NCBI RefSeq assembly: GCF_947500605.1
Contig: NZ_CANMSJ010000001.1
Coordinates: 1 to 64,000 of the forward strand
Direction of reading: 5' to 3'
Length of the DNA stretch: 64,000 nucleotides
Origin: an uncultured Lacinutrix sp.
GTDB lineage: Bacteria > Bacteroidota > Bacteroidia > Flavobacteriales > Flavobacteriaceae
In this document: positions 35,535 to 43,890 of the stretch, piece after piece
How positions within the stretch are numbered: position 1 is the first letter of the stretch
Layout: every line of letters starts with the position of its first letter
Program-made: the position numbers and the translations under genes
Notes under the pieces: model-generated
Told to the model about the DNA's origin: nothing
Seen by the model: only the letters and a program-made list of their open reading frames with translations
Databases searched by the model: none

Positions 35535-36503
35535 CTAGATAGTAACAAATTCAGGTAAAACAATTTCCTCAATTTTAGCTATAGCCTCACTTACGGGAGT
35601 TTCAGATTTTCTCAGGTTTATCGCCATATGATTAACACCAACATTTTCATATTCTTTTAAATATTCTGTAAGATGGTTGATACCTACTGTACCACCAAAA
35701 CGTTGTGGTTTAAAAGTCGCATTGTCGTCTTTAGATAGGTTTAAATGTATAGCCGAAATATAAGGTTTTGCTGCTTGGTCTTCATCATACAAAGCATTAC
35801 ACCAGTATTTTCTGTTTTCTAAAGTTTCTGCTACGGGTCGTGGGTAATTAAACCAAGCTTGCGCGTTTTTGGCAATCCAATTAATACTTTGCCCGGAATG
35901 ACCAGCTACTACAAGTGGAATGTCTTTTTTAGGTTTTGGATAAACTTCTATACCACTAGTTAAAAAATCGTATTTAGATTTTAAATTGCTATTTGTTTTC
36001 CAAGCTTCTTTAATAATGTCAAGATTATGTCTAAAGATTTTAGGTCTTTTTTTATAGTCAATATTATACATTGGGAACTCCACTGGTCTGTCTCCCAAAC
36101 CTAAACCTAACAAAAGCCTGCCATCACTTAAATTTTCAATGGTAGCAGCAGCTTTGGCTAATTTTATTGGCTGTTGTAGTGGCAATACAATTGCTGCCGT
36201 ACCCAACAAAATGTTTTTGGTAGCTGCAGATAAATACCCTAAGTACGGTAAGGTGTCAAACAATTGTGCACCATCACCAAAATTAGGATCATATACAGGA
36301 ACATCTCGCATCCATAAAGCAGCAAAACCTGCTTCATCAATTTGTTGTGCCAATTCTAAATGTTTAGAAATATCGGGTACTCCAAAAGGTCTATTGTCTT
36401 CCAAACGTTTGCGGTTTCCTTCTGTTGACCAATCGTTATCTAAAGGGAACTCTATACCAAGTGTCATTTTACCTGGCTTGTATAGTTTATCAAATGAATT
36501 CAT
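35535..36503 (-). CDS. LLM-class flavin-dependent oxidoreductase (BA3436-type)
   Basis: A luciferase-like monooxygenase of about 322 residues. The start at 36503 (MNSFDKLYKPGKMTLGIEFP) is preferred to the longest frame from 36560, whose extra 19 residues are unlike the family. Motifs: FAALWMRDVPVYDP, ILLGTAAIVLPLQQP, LSDGRLLLGLGLGDRPVEF and PLVVAGHSGQS. This fits the TIGR03571 luciferase-type group, which uses FMNH2 and oxygen on unknown substrates. It is the last gene of the Crp-box operon (cyclase, MFS, AKR, LLM), about 60 bases after the aldo/keto reductase. Confidence 0.85.
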   Translation of the reverse strand: MNSFDKLYKPGKMTLGIEFPLDNDWSTEGNRKRLEDNRPFGVPDISKHLELAQQIDEAGFAALWMRDVPVYDPNFGDGAQLFDTLPYLGYLSAATKNILLGTAAIVLPLQQPIKLAKAAATIENLSDGRLLLGLGLGDRPVEFPMYNIDYKKRPKIFRHNLDIIKEAWKTNSNLKSKYDFLTSGIEVYPKPKKDIPLVVAGHSGQSINWIAKNAQAWFNYPRPVAETLENRKYWCNALYDEDQAAKPYISAIHLNLSKDDNATFKPQRFGGTVGINHLTEYLKEYENVGVNHMAINLRKSETPVSEAIAKIEEIVLPEFVTI

Positions 36504-36562
36504 AGTGTTATTTATTTTTGAAATCATCAGGTATCTCTCAGGATACCTGATGATTTTCAAGA

Positions 36563-37501
36563 TTAGTTATTCCAGATACTATCTGCAGTGTAGGGTCCGT
36601 TTTCAACTTCCCAAAATTTACCATCTATAAAACGGTGTCCTTTATCTAAATCCTTCAGCAAAGCCATATCTTCTTCTTTAAGCGTATGGTTTAACGTCTC
36701 TAAATTCTGAAGCAATCTCGCTTCATTAATAGATTTAGGAATTACCGCAATGCCTCGTTGCATAGTATATGCCAATGCAACTTGTGCAGGCGACATATTT
36801 CGTGCGTTGGCAATGTTTTTTATTGTGTCATTTTCCAACAAACGTAAAGTGTTGTTTTCATCTACAAGTGAACCTAATGGTGCATATGCTGTTATATGCA
36901 TATCAAAATGCGAGCATAATGCTTTTAATTCTTTCTGCTGTAAAAACGGATGCATTTCTACTTGATTCATCTCTGGTTTATGAACAGCACTCGCCATTAT
37001 TTCTTTAAGCTGATTTTCATTGAAATTACTCACGCCAATATGCTTTGTAAGACCTTGCTCTAAAGCAGCTTCCATCCCTTTCCAAGTATTGGTTAATGGT
37101 ACTTCTGAAAGCGGAATAAAATCGAATGCTTTTTCTGGCATTTCTGTTCCTTTTTTTAAAGCTACTGGCCAGTGGATAAGATACTGGTCTAGATAATCTA
37201 GTCGTAAATCTTCTAAAGTTTGATTCAACGCAGGAATCACATTCTCTTCACCGTGGGAAGCATTCCATAATTTGGAAGTCACCCATAAATCTTCTCTAGT
37301 AACCAAACCTTGTTTAATTGCTTCAGCAATGGCATTACCAACTTCTTTTTCGTTACCGTATGCCGCAGCACAATCTATATGTCTGTATCCCATTTTTATA
37401 GCCGAAAGAACAGCATTGTACACTTCATTAGGTTCAGATCTAAAAGTTCCTAATCCTAAAATTGGCATTTCGTCGTTATTTCTAAATTTTAATGTAGTCA
37501 T
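36563..37501 (-). CDS. Aldo/keto reductase
   Basis: A 312-residue NADPH-dependent aldo/keto reductase counted from ATG at 37501 (MTTLKFRNNDEMPILGLGTF); a longer frame from 37585 would overlap the MFS gene and is rejected. The catalytic tetrad is visible: Asp43 and Tyr48 in HIDCAAAYGNE, Lys77 in VTSKLWN, His110 in LIHWP. The C-terminal NADP-binding IPKSINEARLLQNL is present. It reduces aldehydes or ketones of unknown identity. It follows the MFS exporter by 11 bases and is part of an operon likely under the local Crp/Fnr regulator. Confidence 0.92.
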   Translation of the reverse strand: MTTLKFRNNDEMPILGLGTFRSEPNEVYNAVLSAIKMGYRHIDCAAAYGNEKEVGNAIAEAIKQGLVTREDLWVTSKLWNASHGEENVIPALNQTLEDLRLDYLDQYLIHWPVALKKGTEMPEKAFDFIPLSEVPLTNTWKGMEAALEQGLTKHIGVSNFNENQLKEIMASAVHKPEMNQVEMHPFLQQKELKALCSHFDMHITAYAPLGSLVDENNTLRLLENDTIKNIANARNMSPAQVALAYTMQRGIAVIPKSINEARLLQNLETLNHTLKEEDMALLKDLDKGHRFIDGKFWEVENGPYTADSIWNN

Positions 37502-37512
37502 CGTTATTATAT

Positions 37513-38721
37513 TTATATTTTTTCTCTTTTGAATAAAACAAGTGTCAACAAGAACCCTACAATTACTAGAATACCACCTACCCAAGGTGTTGCTTCAATA
37601 CCTAAGCTCGATTCTACAACCATTCCGCCTACATAAGCACCAATAGCAATACCTACGTTAAATGCTGCAATGTTTAATGCAGATGCTACGTCTTCTGTTC
37701 CTGGTAAGTACTTTTCCGCCATTTTCACTACGTATAATTGCAATGCTGGCACGTTTGAAAAGGCAAGTATTCCCATAAAAAACAAGGTTATTATTGCAAA
37801 AATCTGACTAGAAGCCGTGAAGTATAAAACAAACAACACAATGGCTTGTAACGCAAACATTACCAATAATGCTTTACCTGGTTTGTTGTTAGATACTTTA
37901 CCTCCAATAATATTTCCTATAGCAATGGCGATACCATAAATTAAAAGGAATACACTGGTCATATTTGAAGAGAAACCAGTTACTTCTTCTAATAGCGGTG
38001 TTAAATAAGTAAAAGTTACAAACGTACCACCATAACCAAATGCAGTAATGGCTAACACTAATAAAATAGACGGATTCTTAATCACCTTTAATTGGTCTAT
38101 AAGTCTTAATGGAGCCGATTGTTTGATGTTTTTAGGCACCAAAGCTAAACTAGCTATTGCACCTACTAATCCTAAAAGGGCTACACCAATAAAGGTTGCT
38201 CTCCATCCAAAATTCTGACCAATGTATGTTCCTAAAGGCACACCAGTTACAATAGCCACGGTAAGACCCGCAAACATTATAGAAATAGCAGTTGCCCTTT
38301 TGTCTTTTGGTACTAAACTTGCAGCAATAGTAGAACCGATAGAGAAAAATACACCGTGCGCAAAACCTGTTACCACTCTTGATAAAAGAAGCAATTCAAA
38401 GCTTGGTGCAATTGCTGCTAATCCGTTACCAATTATAAATAACACCATAATCCCCATTAATAATTGTTTTCTTGGAATTTTACCTGTTAGGGCAGTTAGT
38501 ATTGGTGCACCAATAGCAACACCAATAGCATAGAGACTTACTAATAATCCTGCTGATGTTAATGATGTGCCTAAATCGTTTGCAACAGTAGATAGTAGAC
38601 CTACAATTACAAATTCTGTTGTTCCTATGGCAAATGCACTTATGGTCAATGCCCATAATGCTGCTGGTAGACCTTTCTTTTTGGCTACCGTTGTGTCTTT
38701 ATTTATAGTTGATGTTTCCAT
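37513..38721 (-). CDS. MFS efflux transporter (DHA1/sugar-efflux type)
   Basis: A 402-residue, twelve-helix major facilitator from ATG at 38721 (METSTINKDTTVAKKKG); the longer frame from 38760 would overlap the cyclase gene. Motifs include TEFVIVGLLSTVANDLGTS in helix 1, PILTALTGKIPRKQLLMG as motif A, and GFAHGVFFSIGSTIAASLVP in helix 5, as in AraJ/NepI/YdhP-type exporters. It probably exports a small organic compound handled by the neighbouring oxidoreductases. It lies 25 bases after the cyclase and 11 before the aldo/keto reductase. Confidence 0.92.
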   Translation of the reverse strand: METSTINKDTTVAKKKGLPAALWALTISAFAIGTTEFVIVGLLSTVANDLGTSLTSAGLLVSLYAIGVAIGAPILTALTGKIPRKQLLMGIMVLFIIGNGLAAIAPSFELLLLSRVVTGFAHGVFFSIGSTIAASLVPKDKRATAISIMFAGLTVAIVTGVPLGTYIGQNFGWRATFIGVALLGLVGAIASLALVPKNIKQSAPLRLIDQLKVIKNPSILLVLAITAFGYGGTFVTFTYLTPLLEEVTGFSSNMTSVFLLIYGIAIAIGNIIGGKVSNNKPGKALLVMFALQAIVLFVLYFTASSQIFAIITLFFMGILAFSNVPALQLYVVKMAEKYLPGTEDVASALNIAAFNVGIAIGAYVGGMVVESSLGIEATPWVGGILVIVGFLLTLVLFKREKI

Positions 38722-38746
38722 AATTTCTAATCGTTTTTTGTTATTC

Positions 38747-39685
38747 TTATTTAATAGCAACAGGATTTATTTGTACTTGCGTAGAGCCTTCATATAAAGG
38801 ATGACCTAATACAAAAAGGAATTCCCAAGCTTTATCCTCAACCAATTCATCTACAAGAATGTTTTCCAATACTTGTACACCATATTCAGTTGCCATCATT
38901 TGATTTACAGGAAAAGAAAGTTCGCTGTTTTCGTGTGGTACAGCCTCAAAAGACCAGTTATCTGCACCTGCTGCTACAATTCCTTTTTTACCTAAATAAT
39001 GCGCAGCTTCAACACCAATTCCAGGTCCACCAGCTAAATAGCGTTTATCATCTTTACCCATTAATTTTGTCCATCCCGTGTAGAACAATACCACATCACC
39101 TTTACGAATTTCAACACCTTGTTTTTTAGATACTTTTTCAATGTCTTCAACTGTAAAAACAGTGCCTTCTTTTACAATATCTTGATTGTAATATGAGCGC
39201 ATATCTAGCACAACACCTCTAGTTACAATTGGAGGTAATTTTTCTAGACCTAATTTTTTCACACCAGATACGGTTAAAAAATCTTCTACTTTATGACCGT
39301 TATAATGCACATTGTCTCTACCATAATGTGCCAATCCGTTTATTTGAGACCCAACACCTGTCCAACCAATTAATTGATCATCTACGTAAGTGAATTTGTT
39401 AGAACCTGCAGCAGCAGTTTCTGGTTGTAACGTTTCAATGTGAAAGTATCTGTGACGGAAAGCTGCAGTTTGTGCATTTACCACCATTCCTAAGCGATAT
39501 ACTTTTCCTTTTTTTACCAATTTTACCGCATCCAAAACTGTTTCTTCATTCAAAAGGTTTAGTGCGCCAATTTCATCGTCAGCACCATAAGGTGATGTTG
39601 GTACTTGTTGCGCGTTTGTAGTTAAAGCAGTGAAAAGTGTAGCTGCTAAGGCAATTGTTTTTAATGTATTTACTATTGTTTTCAT
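38747..39685 (-). CDS. Exported cyclase-family (kynurenine formamidase-like) hydrolase
   Basis: A 312-residue protein with a signal peptide, ending LTTNAQ near residue 25. The body matches the metal-dependent cyclase family (PF04199-like): SPYGADDEIGALNLLNEETVL at the start, SQINGLAHYGRDNVHYNG in place of the usual HxGTHxDxPxH metal site, and HENSELSFPVNQMMATEYG near the C-terminus. It probably hydrolyses an amide or lactone in the periplasm. It is the first gene of an operon with an MFS exporter, an aldo/keto reductase and an LLM oxidoreductase, and has a Crp-type operator 80 bases upstream. Confidence 0.85.
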   Translation of the reverse strand: MKTIVNTLKTIALAATLFTALTTNAQQVPTSPYGADDEIGALNLLNEETVLDAVKLVKKGKVYRLGMVVNAQTAAFRHRYFHIETLQPETAAAGSNKFTYVDDQLIGWTGVGSQINGLAHYGRDNVHYNGHKVEDFLTVSGVKKLGLEKLPPIVTRGVVLDMRSYYNQDIVKEGTVFTVEDIEKVSKKQGVEIRKGDVVLFYTGWTKLMGKDDKRYLAGGPGIGVEAAHYLGKKGIVAAGADNWSFEAVPHENSELSFPVNQMMATEYGVQVLENILVDELVEDKAWEFLFVLGHPLYEGSTQVQINPVAIK

Positions 39686-39733
39686 TTTAATATGTTTTTA
39701 AATTTCTTATACAAATTTCCGATTAAAGCAAGA

Positions 39734-39778
39734 GGTGTGCGAGGATGTACATCACCATTTTAAAGTGATGTATGTCAC
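39734..39778 (-). promoter_or_regulatory. Crp/Fnr-type operator of the cyclase operon
   Basis: Contains GTGATGTATGTCAC (39765-39778), a perfect GTGA-N6-TCAC site, and the larger inverted pair TACATCAC/GTGATGTA. On the minus strand it is followed by CCTCGCACAC and, 33 bases from the first base of that block, the end of an ATTTG minus-7-like element. The same layout occurs before the cupin gene (41483-41527). Confidence 0.7.
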
Positions 39779-39820
39779 ATTTAATAATGCTCATACATCA
39801 CTTGGTTTTTTTAGAGATAC

Positions 39821-40918
39821 TTACTCTTCAATCTTCATCTTTAACACCAAGTAAGGCGGTTTACTGGCATCTTTTCCTTCATTTAATAAAGGAAGGTTGT
39901 GAAGTTGATTTGCTACTATATATAAGTAGTTACCGTGTATGGCAACACCATCAGGCCAAGACAGGTCTTTTTTGGATTGCGCAATGGTTTTCATTCCAGC
40001 AGGCGTACTTTCTACAATGGCTGAATTTTCAACATCGGTTACATACACTTTTCCGTTTGCACCCACTTTAAATCCGTCAGATTTTGGTTTGTTGGCATAA
40101 AACTCGATGTGCTTATTCAGTTCGCTATCTTGCTTACTTTCATCAGCTAAAACAGCAGAAGGTATGCGGTGAATTTTGGTATTCCCCATTGCACCATAGT
40201 AGATGTAATTGTTTTCATCATCTATGGAAATTGGATTTAAAGGATATCTAGGCTGAATGGTAGTACCGTCTTTTCTTTTGTGGGAAACCAATCTACCGTG
40301 AATTTTTACTGGTTCATCAGCAGGTAAAAATGAAGCATTCCCTTCCAAAACACGTCTTATATAACCTGTTTCTAAGTTAATCACGACAAAAGCTGGTGCA
40401 ATTGGCGGATTTAAAGCATCGGTCATATCTGCAATGACAGCAGTGTTGTTTTTAACATCGATTACAAAATCCTGTAAAAAAGGTTTTGTTGATAATACCG
40501 TATTCGGGATAGGAAAAACTTTTGTTACATTACCGGTAACCAAATCAAACCCAACTAATTTTGGAGCTTGATTTTGTTTTACATTACCCATATCCAATAC
40601 CCAAAGGATACCGTTAGCATCAGCTTGAATTCCGATAGTTGAATTGATACCTTTTAAACTTCCGTTTTGTGGTTTTACAATCCACTCTTTATCTCCAAAA
40701 GGAATAGCTTCTCCATTAGGTAAAATTTCTTTCACCATATATTTTGAAGCACTTAAGGCACTCATTGTTACAAATATTCTTCCGTCGTTAGAGACGGTTA
40801 TATTTCCTGGTCGTGATTCTGGAAATGTAGCTATCGTTTCTAATTGTGCTTGTGCTGATAGTGTAAAATTCATTACAAGTGCGAACAAGACTGTTTTTAT
40901 AATTGTTATAGTTTTCAT
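39821..40918 (-). CDS. Exported royal-jelly/L-dopachrome tautomerase-related protein
   Basis: A 365-residue secreted six-bladed propeller protein of the major royal jelly/Yellow family. The signal peptide ends LSAQAQ near residue 25. Family blocks include ESRPGNITVSNDGRIFVTM, LWVLDMGN, DFVIDVKNNTAVIADM, NPISIDDENNYIYYGAM and GVAIHGNYLYIVANQLHNLP. Bacterial members are named after dopachrome tautomerase, but their substrates are not known. It follows the cupin gene by 33 bases and belongs to the first Crp-box operon. Confidence 0.85.
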   Translation of the reverse strand: MKTITIIKTVLFALVMNFTLSAQAQLETIATFPESRPGNITVSNDGRIFVTMSALSASKYMVKEILPNGEAIPFGDKEWIVKPQNGSLKGINSTIGIQADANGILWVLDMGNVKQNQAPKLVGFDLVTGNVTKVFPIPNTVLSTKPFLQDFVIDVKNNTAVIADMTDALNPPIAPAFVVINLETGYIRRVLEGNASFLPADEPVKIHGRLVSHKRKDGTTIQPRYPLNPISIDDENNYIYYGAMGNTKIHRIPSAVLADESKQDSELNKHIEFYANKPKSDGFKVGANGKVYVTDVENSAIVESTPAGMKTIAQSKKDLSWPDGVAIHGNYLYIVANQLHNLPLLNEGKDASKPPYLVLKMKIEE

Positions 40919-40951
40919 TGTTATTGTTTTTAAAAAGTGAATATGATTTGA

Positions 40952-41434
40952 TTAGTTGCCTAAGAATTTCTTTTGGGTTGATGGGTCTATCCAGATAACA
41001 TCGCTTGGATTTCTAGCTAAGGCATCAAAAACGAGTACGTCTAACGGACCTTCTAAAATTTTTCCGTTACCGTGTGCTGTACCTTTGCCCCAAAAAAGTA
41101 AGTCGCCTTTTCCTGCAACAATAGGACCTTTATCGTCTACGTAAAATTCTGCTTTTCCGTTTAAAATGTAGAGGTAGGCATCAGATTTTGCGTGGTAATG
41201 CATAGGCACTTCATCATACAATCTAAAGATTCTTACACCTGCGTGTTCGCGGTCTATTAATCTAATGTCTTTGATAATACCATTATGACTTTTAGGAAGT
41301 AGCGTTACGTATTCATCAATATTAATAATACCGTAAGAGTTACCCATTGAAGGTCTTTTGCCTTCTTGCGCATAGGAACTAAAACCTATTGTAATTACCG
41401 TAAATAATAGAAAAAGTGTTCTTGTTGTTTTCAT
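40952..41434 (-). CDS. Exported cupin-domain protein
   Basis: A 160-residue protein with a signal peptide (to SSYAQ, about residue 23) and a single cupin barrel: motif 1 PMHYHAKSDAYLYILNGKAEFYV supplies His and acidic ligands, and motif 2 GDLLFWGKGTAHGNG supplies the last His. A metal-dependent dioxygenase, isomerase or binding role is possible; no substrate is evident. It is first in its operon, with two or three Crp-type boxes 80-115 bases upstream, between it and the regulator gene. Confidence 0.85.
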   Translation of the reverse strand: MKTTRTLFLLFTVITIGFSSYAQEGKRPSMGNSYGIINIDEYVTLLPKSHNGIIKDIRLIDREHAGVRIFRLYDEVPMHYHAKSDAYLYILNGKAEFYVDDKGPIVAGKGDLLFWGKGTAHGNGKILEGPLDVLVFDALARNPSDVIWIDPSTQKKFLGN

Positions 41435-41482
41435 AATAAATTGTATTAAATTGTTCGATACAAAATTCTATGAAAACAAAGG

Positions 41483-41550
41483 GGTGTGCGAGGACATACA
41501 TCACGGATTTTTTGTGATGTATATCAATCTTGAAAAGTGATTTAGGTCAC
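41483..41550 (-). promoter_or_regulatory. Crp/Fnr-type operators of the cupin operon
   Basis: Two GTGA-N6-TCA(C) sites: GTGATGTATATCAA at 41514-41527 and GTGATTTAGGTCAC at 41537-41550. The first belongs to a larger palindrome ATACATCAC/GTGATGTAT. CCTCGCACACC follows on the minus strand, with an ATTTTG element at the same 33-base distance as in the cyclase operon. Confidence 0.7.
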
Positions 41551-41552
41551 TT

Positions 41553-42125
41553 TTAGCTGTTAAAACGACTTAAGGTCTCTCTTGATACGCCTAAATAGGA
41601 AGCTATTAATTTTTTAGGAACGCGTTGTATTAATTTTGGAAGTTTATTTAGTAGATACTCATACCTGCTTTCTGCGGTCATTGTGAGTAAAGACAAGATT
41701 CTTTGCTGTAAATTTATATAACCGTTGTTAGATTTAATTCTGAAGAAGTTGGCAACAGCTGGTACTTCTAAGCAAATTTTTTCCCTGTTTTCCAAAGACA
41801 AACAGAAAAACTCTGAATCTTCAAGGCAATCCACAAAAATAGAACCTGGTTCTTGGTGCTGAAAAGCACAGTGATCACTCACCCAGTAATTTTCCATTGC
41901 AAATTGAAGAATATGTTCTTTTCCTTTATCGTCTATGGAATACGCTTTTACCAAACCATTAATAATCCAATATTCAAAATCTACAGATTGTCCTGACTGA
42001 ATTAAAAACTGATGTTTTTTGAGACTTTTATACTGAAACTGCGATTTAACAAAATTCCATTCGTCATCTGTTAATGCAAATAACTCTTCAAAATGTTGTC
42101 TTAGTAAATCAAGTTTTTCTTCCAT
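41553..42125 (-). CDS. Crp/Fnr-family transcriptional regulator
   Basis: A 190-residue regulator. The N-terminal cyclic-nucleotide-binding-like barrel spans about residues 15-110 (LKKHQFLIQSGQSVDFEYWIINGLVKAYSI); the long dimer helix follows, and a helix-turn-helix lies at the end: RVPKKLIASYLGVSRETLSRFNS. The GxCxG[...]RS phosphate cassette of cAMP receptors is not evident, so the ligand is probably not cAMP. Crp-type sites (GTGA-N6-TCAC) lie between it and the cupin gene and before the cyclase gene, making it the likely regulator of both operons. Confidence 0.88.
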   Translation of the reverse strand: MEEKLDLLRQHFEELFALTDDEWNFVKSQFQYKSLKKHQFLIQSGQSVDFEYWIINGLVKAYSIDDKGKEHILQFAMENYWVSDHCAFQHQEPGSIFVDCLEDSEFFCLSLENREKICLEVPAVANFFRIKSNNGYINLQQRILSLLTMTAESRYEYLLNKLPKLIQRVPKKLIASYLGVSRETLSRFNS

Positions 42126-42213
42126 ATCGCAAATTTATTTTTTATTTCTGATTCTGGAAAGTTTACTAGTGGTTAAATATATTGATTGGTGTTGTTTTTT
42201 ACAAATATAGCTT

Positions 42214-42360
42214 AACATTTTATTTGATATATAACTGTTTTATATCAGCAGTTATATAAATTCGAAGTTAGCTTTTTTTTAAACAAAGTAAAGTTGTAAT
42301 AAAACAAAAAAAATAGAGTTGAAGACAGGTTTGTAAATCTATTAAAATTGAAAGAAAATA
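42214..42360. repeat. Interspersed cassette-flanking repeat, copy B
   Basis: Aligns to copy A (35175-35330) over nearly the whole length with one six-base gap, including the parts downstream of the AAGTTAGC core (GTTGAAGACAGGTTTGTAAA). It directly adjoins the border motif at 42368-42390, so a complete repeat site of about 175 bp is visible here. Confidence 0.85.
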
Positions 42361-42367
42361 TATAAAT

Positions 42368-42390
42368 GCAATTATTTTATACATTGTTAC
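42368..42390 (-). repeat. Cassette 3' border motif, copy B
   Basis: On the minus strand GTAACAATGTATAAAATAAT then TGC, 11 bases beyond the stop of the 42402 gene. Aligns with copies at 34366 and 44754. Confidence 0.55.
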
Positions 42391-42401
42391 CCGCTGGCTT
42401 T

Positions 42402-42914
42402 TTATTCATAATTTATTCTTTTTCGTAAAGCAATGATTTCTAACTCTAATTCAGAGAATGCTACTTCCATATTTTTAGCATGGAATTTTTCGTAAATCTT
42501 TTTTCTTTCCTCTTCAGTCGTATTCTTTTCATATAGTTTTGGCGAAGGCGGAATTGGATTAACAATTGGATATTCAAAACTTCTACTAATTCCACACATA
42601 TTTAATCGCAAAAATCCGTCCTCCATATTTCCGTATACAATCCACTTTCCTTTTCTCTCAACATACGGACTGCAATATTTCCAATTTTTTGCAACATAAA
42701 CGTTTCCAATTGAGTCTCCACTATCTAATGATTCCGTTACTTTTATTTTAAATGTCAAATCTGAATCGTTCACTTCAATTACCTCTCCAATAAAAATACA
42801 TTCAGAATTTTCCAATTCAGATTTCTGCCAATCGGAAAGTCTTTTTATCACACAATCGCAAGCAAAACTTTTTAACGAAATAAGAATGATAATTAGAACT
42901 AAATATTTTTTCAT
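42402..42914 (-). CDS. Exported NTR/TIMP-like hypothetical protein in cassette
   Basis: A 170-residue protein. The signal peptide ends at KSFA and the mature chain begins CDC, followed by SECIFIGEVIEVND, a central WKYCSPYVERKGKWIVYG, and LNMCGISRSF. This cysteine layout and the N-terminal Cys-x-Cys resemble netrin/TIMP-like (NTR) beta-barrel domains often seen in Bacteroidota exported proteins. The C-terminal 45 residues are a charged helix. A repeat and border motif flank its 3' side, and a GCAAC/GTTGC inverted repeat lies just before its start. The function is unknown. Confidence 0.65.
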   Translation of the reverse strand: MKKYLVLIIILISLKSFACDCVIKRLSDWQKSELENSECIFIGEVIEVNDSDLTFKIKVTESLDSGDSIGNVYVAKNWKYCSPYVERKGKWIVYGNMEDGFLRLNMCGISRSFEYPIVNPIPPSPKLYEKNTTEEERKKIYEKFHAKNMEVAFSELELEIIALRKRINYE

Positions 42915-43318
42915 AGTTTCTGTTTTCAGCTTGGAGGCAACGTATTTGTTGCATGGTTAAACACCTAATTTAGTAAATAAAAGCGTAATAGAAAATCAGC
43001 AAGAATTTTGGCAGGTAGGAGAGAACTATCAATTAATTATACGCCGTATTATTTGTAGTGCTTATTGTAAGCTTTTATTTGGCAGTTTTTATTTTCCACA
43101 ATAGACTTTTAGTTTTAATAAAAGTTTAAATGTAAATATGTCATTTTTATACATGTAAATATGACAAGTTTTCAAAGTTTTGACAAATTTTCATAAAATA
43201 TGATTTAATAATTGTGATAAAAACTAATAAATCGATTTTGGTATTTAATTTGTTTAATGGTTATTGAAGTCGTAAAGATTTCAAATTTGAAATAATGTTT
43301 AATTTAAATTTTTTAATT
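42915..43318. other. Gene-free stretch between divergent cassette gene and hsp20
   Basis: 404 bases. 42930-42956 has the GCAAC/GTTGC inverted repeat next to the cassette gene start. 43130-43166 has a 14-base direct repeat (see separate entry). The rest is AT-rich and should include the hsp20 promoter; an upstream frame start at 43295 is not adopted as the hsp20 start. Confidence 0.6.
43130..43166 (+). promoter_or_regulatory. Tandem 14-base repeat upstream of hsp20
   Basis: ATGTAAATATGTCA (43130-43143) and ATGTAAATATGACA (43153-43166) are direct repeats 23 bases apart start to start, about two helical turns, 150 bases before hsp20. A tandem protein-binding site is suggested. Confidence 0.45.
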
Positions 43319-43795
43319 ATGAGCAATTTAGTTAATGTTCCTAAAAACGGAAGTTTAGCGAACAGCAATTCAAATCAAAACTTCCCAAATTTGTCAAATT
43401 GGTTAGATGATATCTTTAATAGAGATCTACCATCAGTATTCACTTCAAATTTTAATACTGGAATTACTTTACCCAAAGTAAATATTAAAGAAACTGCCGA
43501 TGCTTTTATGGTTGAAATGGCAGTTCCAGGTATTAAGAAATCAGATTTTCAAATTGACCTCGATAATCAAGTATTATCTATTTCTACGGAAACAAAGAGA
43601 GAAAATAAACACAAGGAAGAAAATTATACTCGTAGAGAGTTTGGTTATTCTTCGTTCAAAAGAACCTTTAATTTACCCGAAAGTGTAAACGATGAAAATA
43701 TTAATGCAAATTATGAAAATGGGATATTAAATATTCTTTTACCCAAAAAAGAAGAGGCTAAACAAAAACCAGCCAGAAGCATTAAGATTTCATAA
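43319..43795 (+). CDS. Hsp20/alpha-crystallin small heat-shock protein
   Basis: A 158-residue small heat-shock protein from ATG at 43319 (MSNLVNVPKNGSLANS). The alpha-crystallin domain spans about residues 48-150: LPKVNIKETADAFMVEMAVPGIKKSDF, then YSSFKRTFNLPESVNDENINANYENGILNILLPKK with the conserved GILNI. The C-terminal anchor IKIS resembles the I-x-I motif. It prevents aggregation of unfolding proteins without ATP. It starts a short plus-strand run with two small genes; a hairpin lies 25 bases after its stop, so readthrough is probably partial. Confidence 0.93.
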   Translation: MSNLVNVPKNGSLANSNSNQNFPNLSNWLDDIFNRDLPSVFTSNFNTGITLPKVNIKETADAFMVEMAVPGIKKSDFQIDLDNQVLSISTETKRENKHKEENYTRREFGYSSFKRTFNLPESVNDENINANYENGILNILLPKKEEAKQKPARSIKIS

Positions 43796-43821
43796 TTGTT
43801 TCACTAAATATTAGAGCAAAA

Positions 43822-43860
43822 TATTAAGAAGGATGCTGATTTTTCAGCATCCTCTTAATA
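43822..43860 (+). terminator. Strong hairpin after hsp20
   Basis: TATTAAGA-GGATGCTGA pairs with TCAGCATCC-TCTTAATA, a stem of about 17 bp. There is no long T run after it, so it may be a weak terminator or an RNA-processing or stability element that raises hsp20 over downstream genes. Confidence 0.6.
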
Positions 43861-43890
43861 CTAAGTTTAATTCTTTAAAATTATAATGTT

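Noticed and set aside
37502-37585. Longer N-terminus for the aldo/keto reductase
   Set aside because: It overlaps the end of the MFS gene and is unlike the family; ATG at 37501 gives the standard start.
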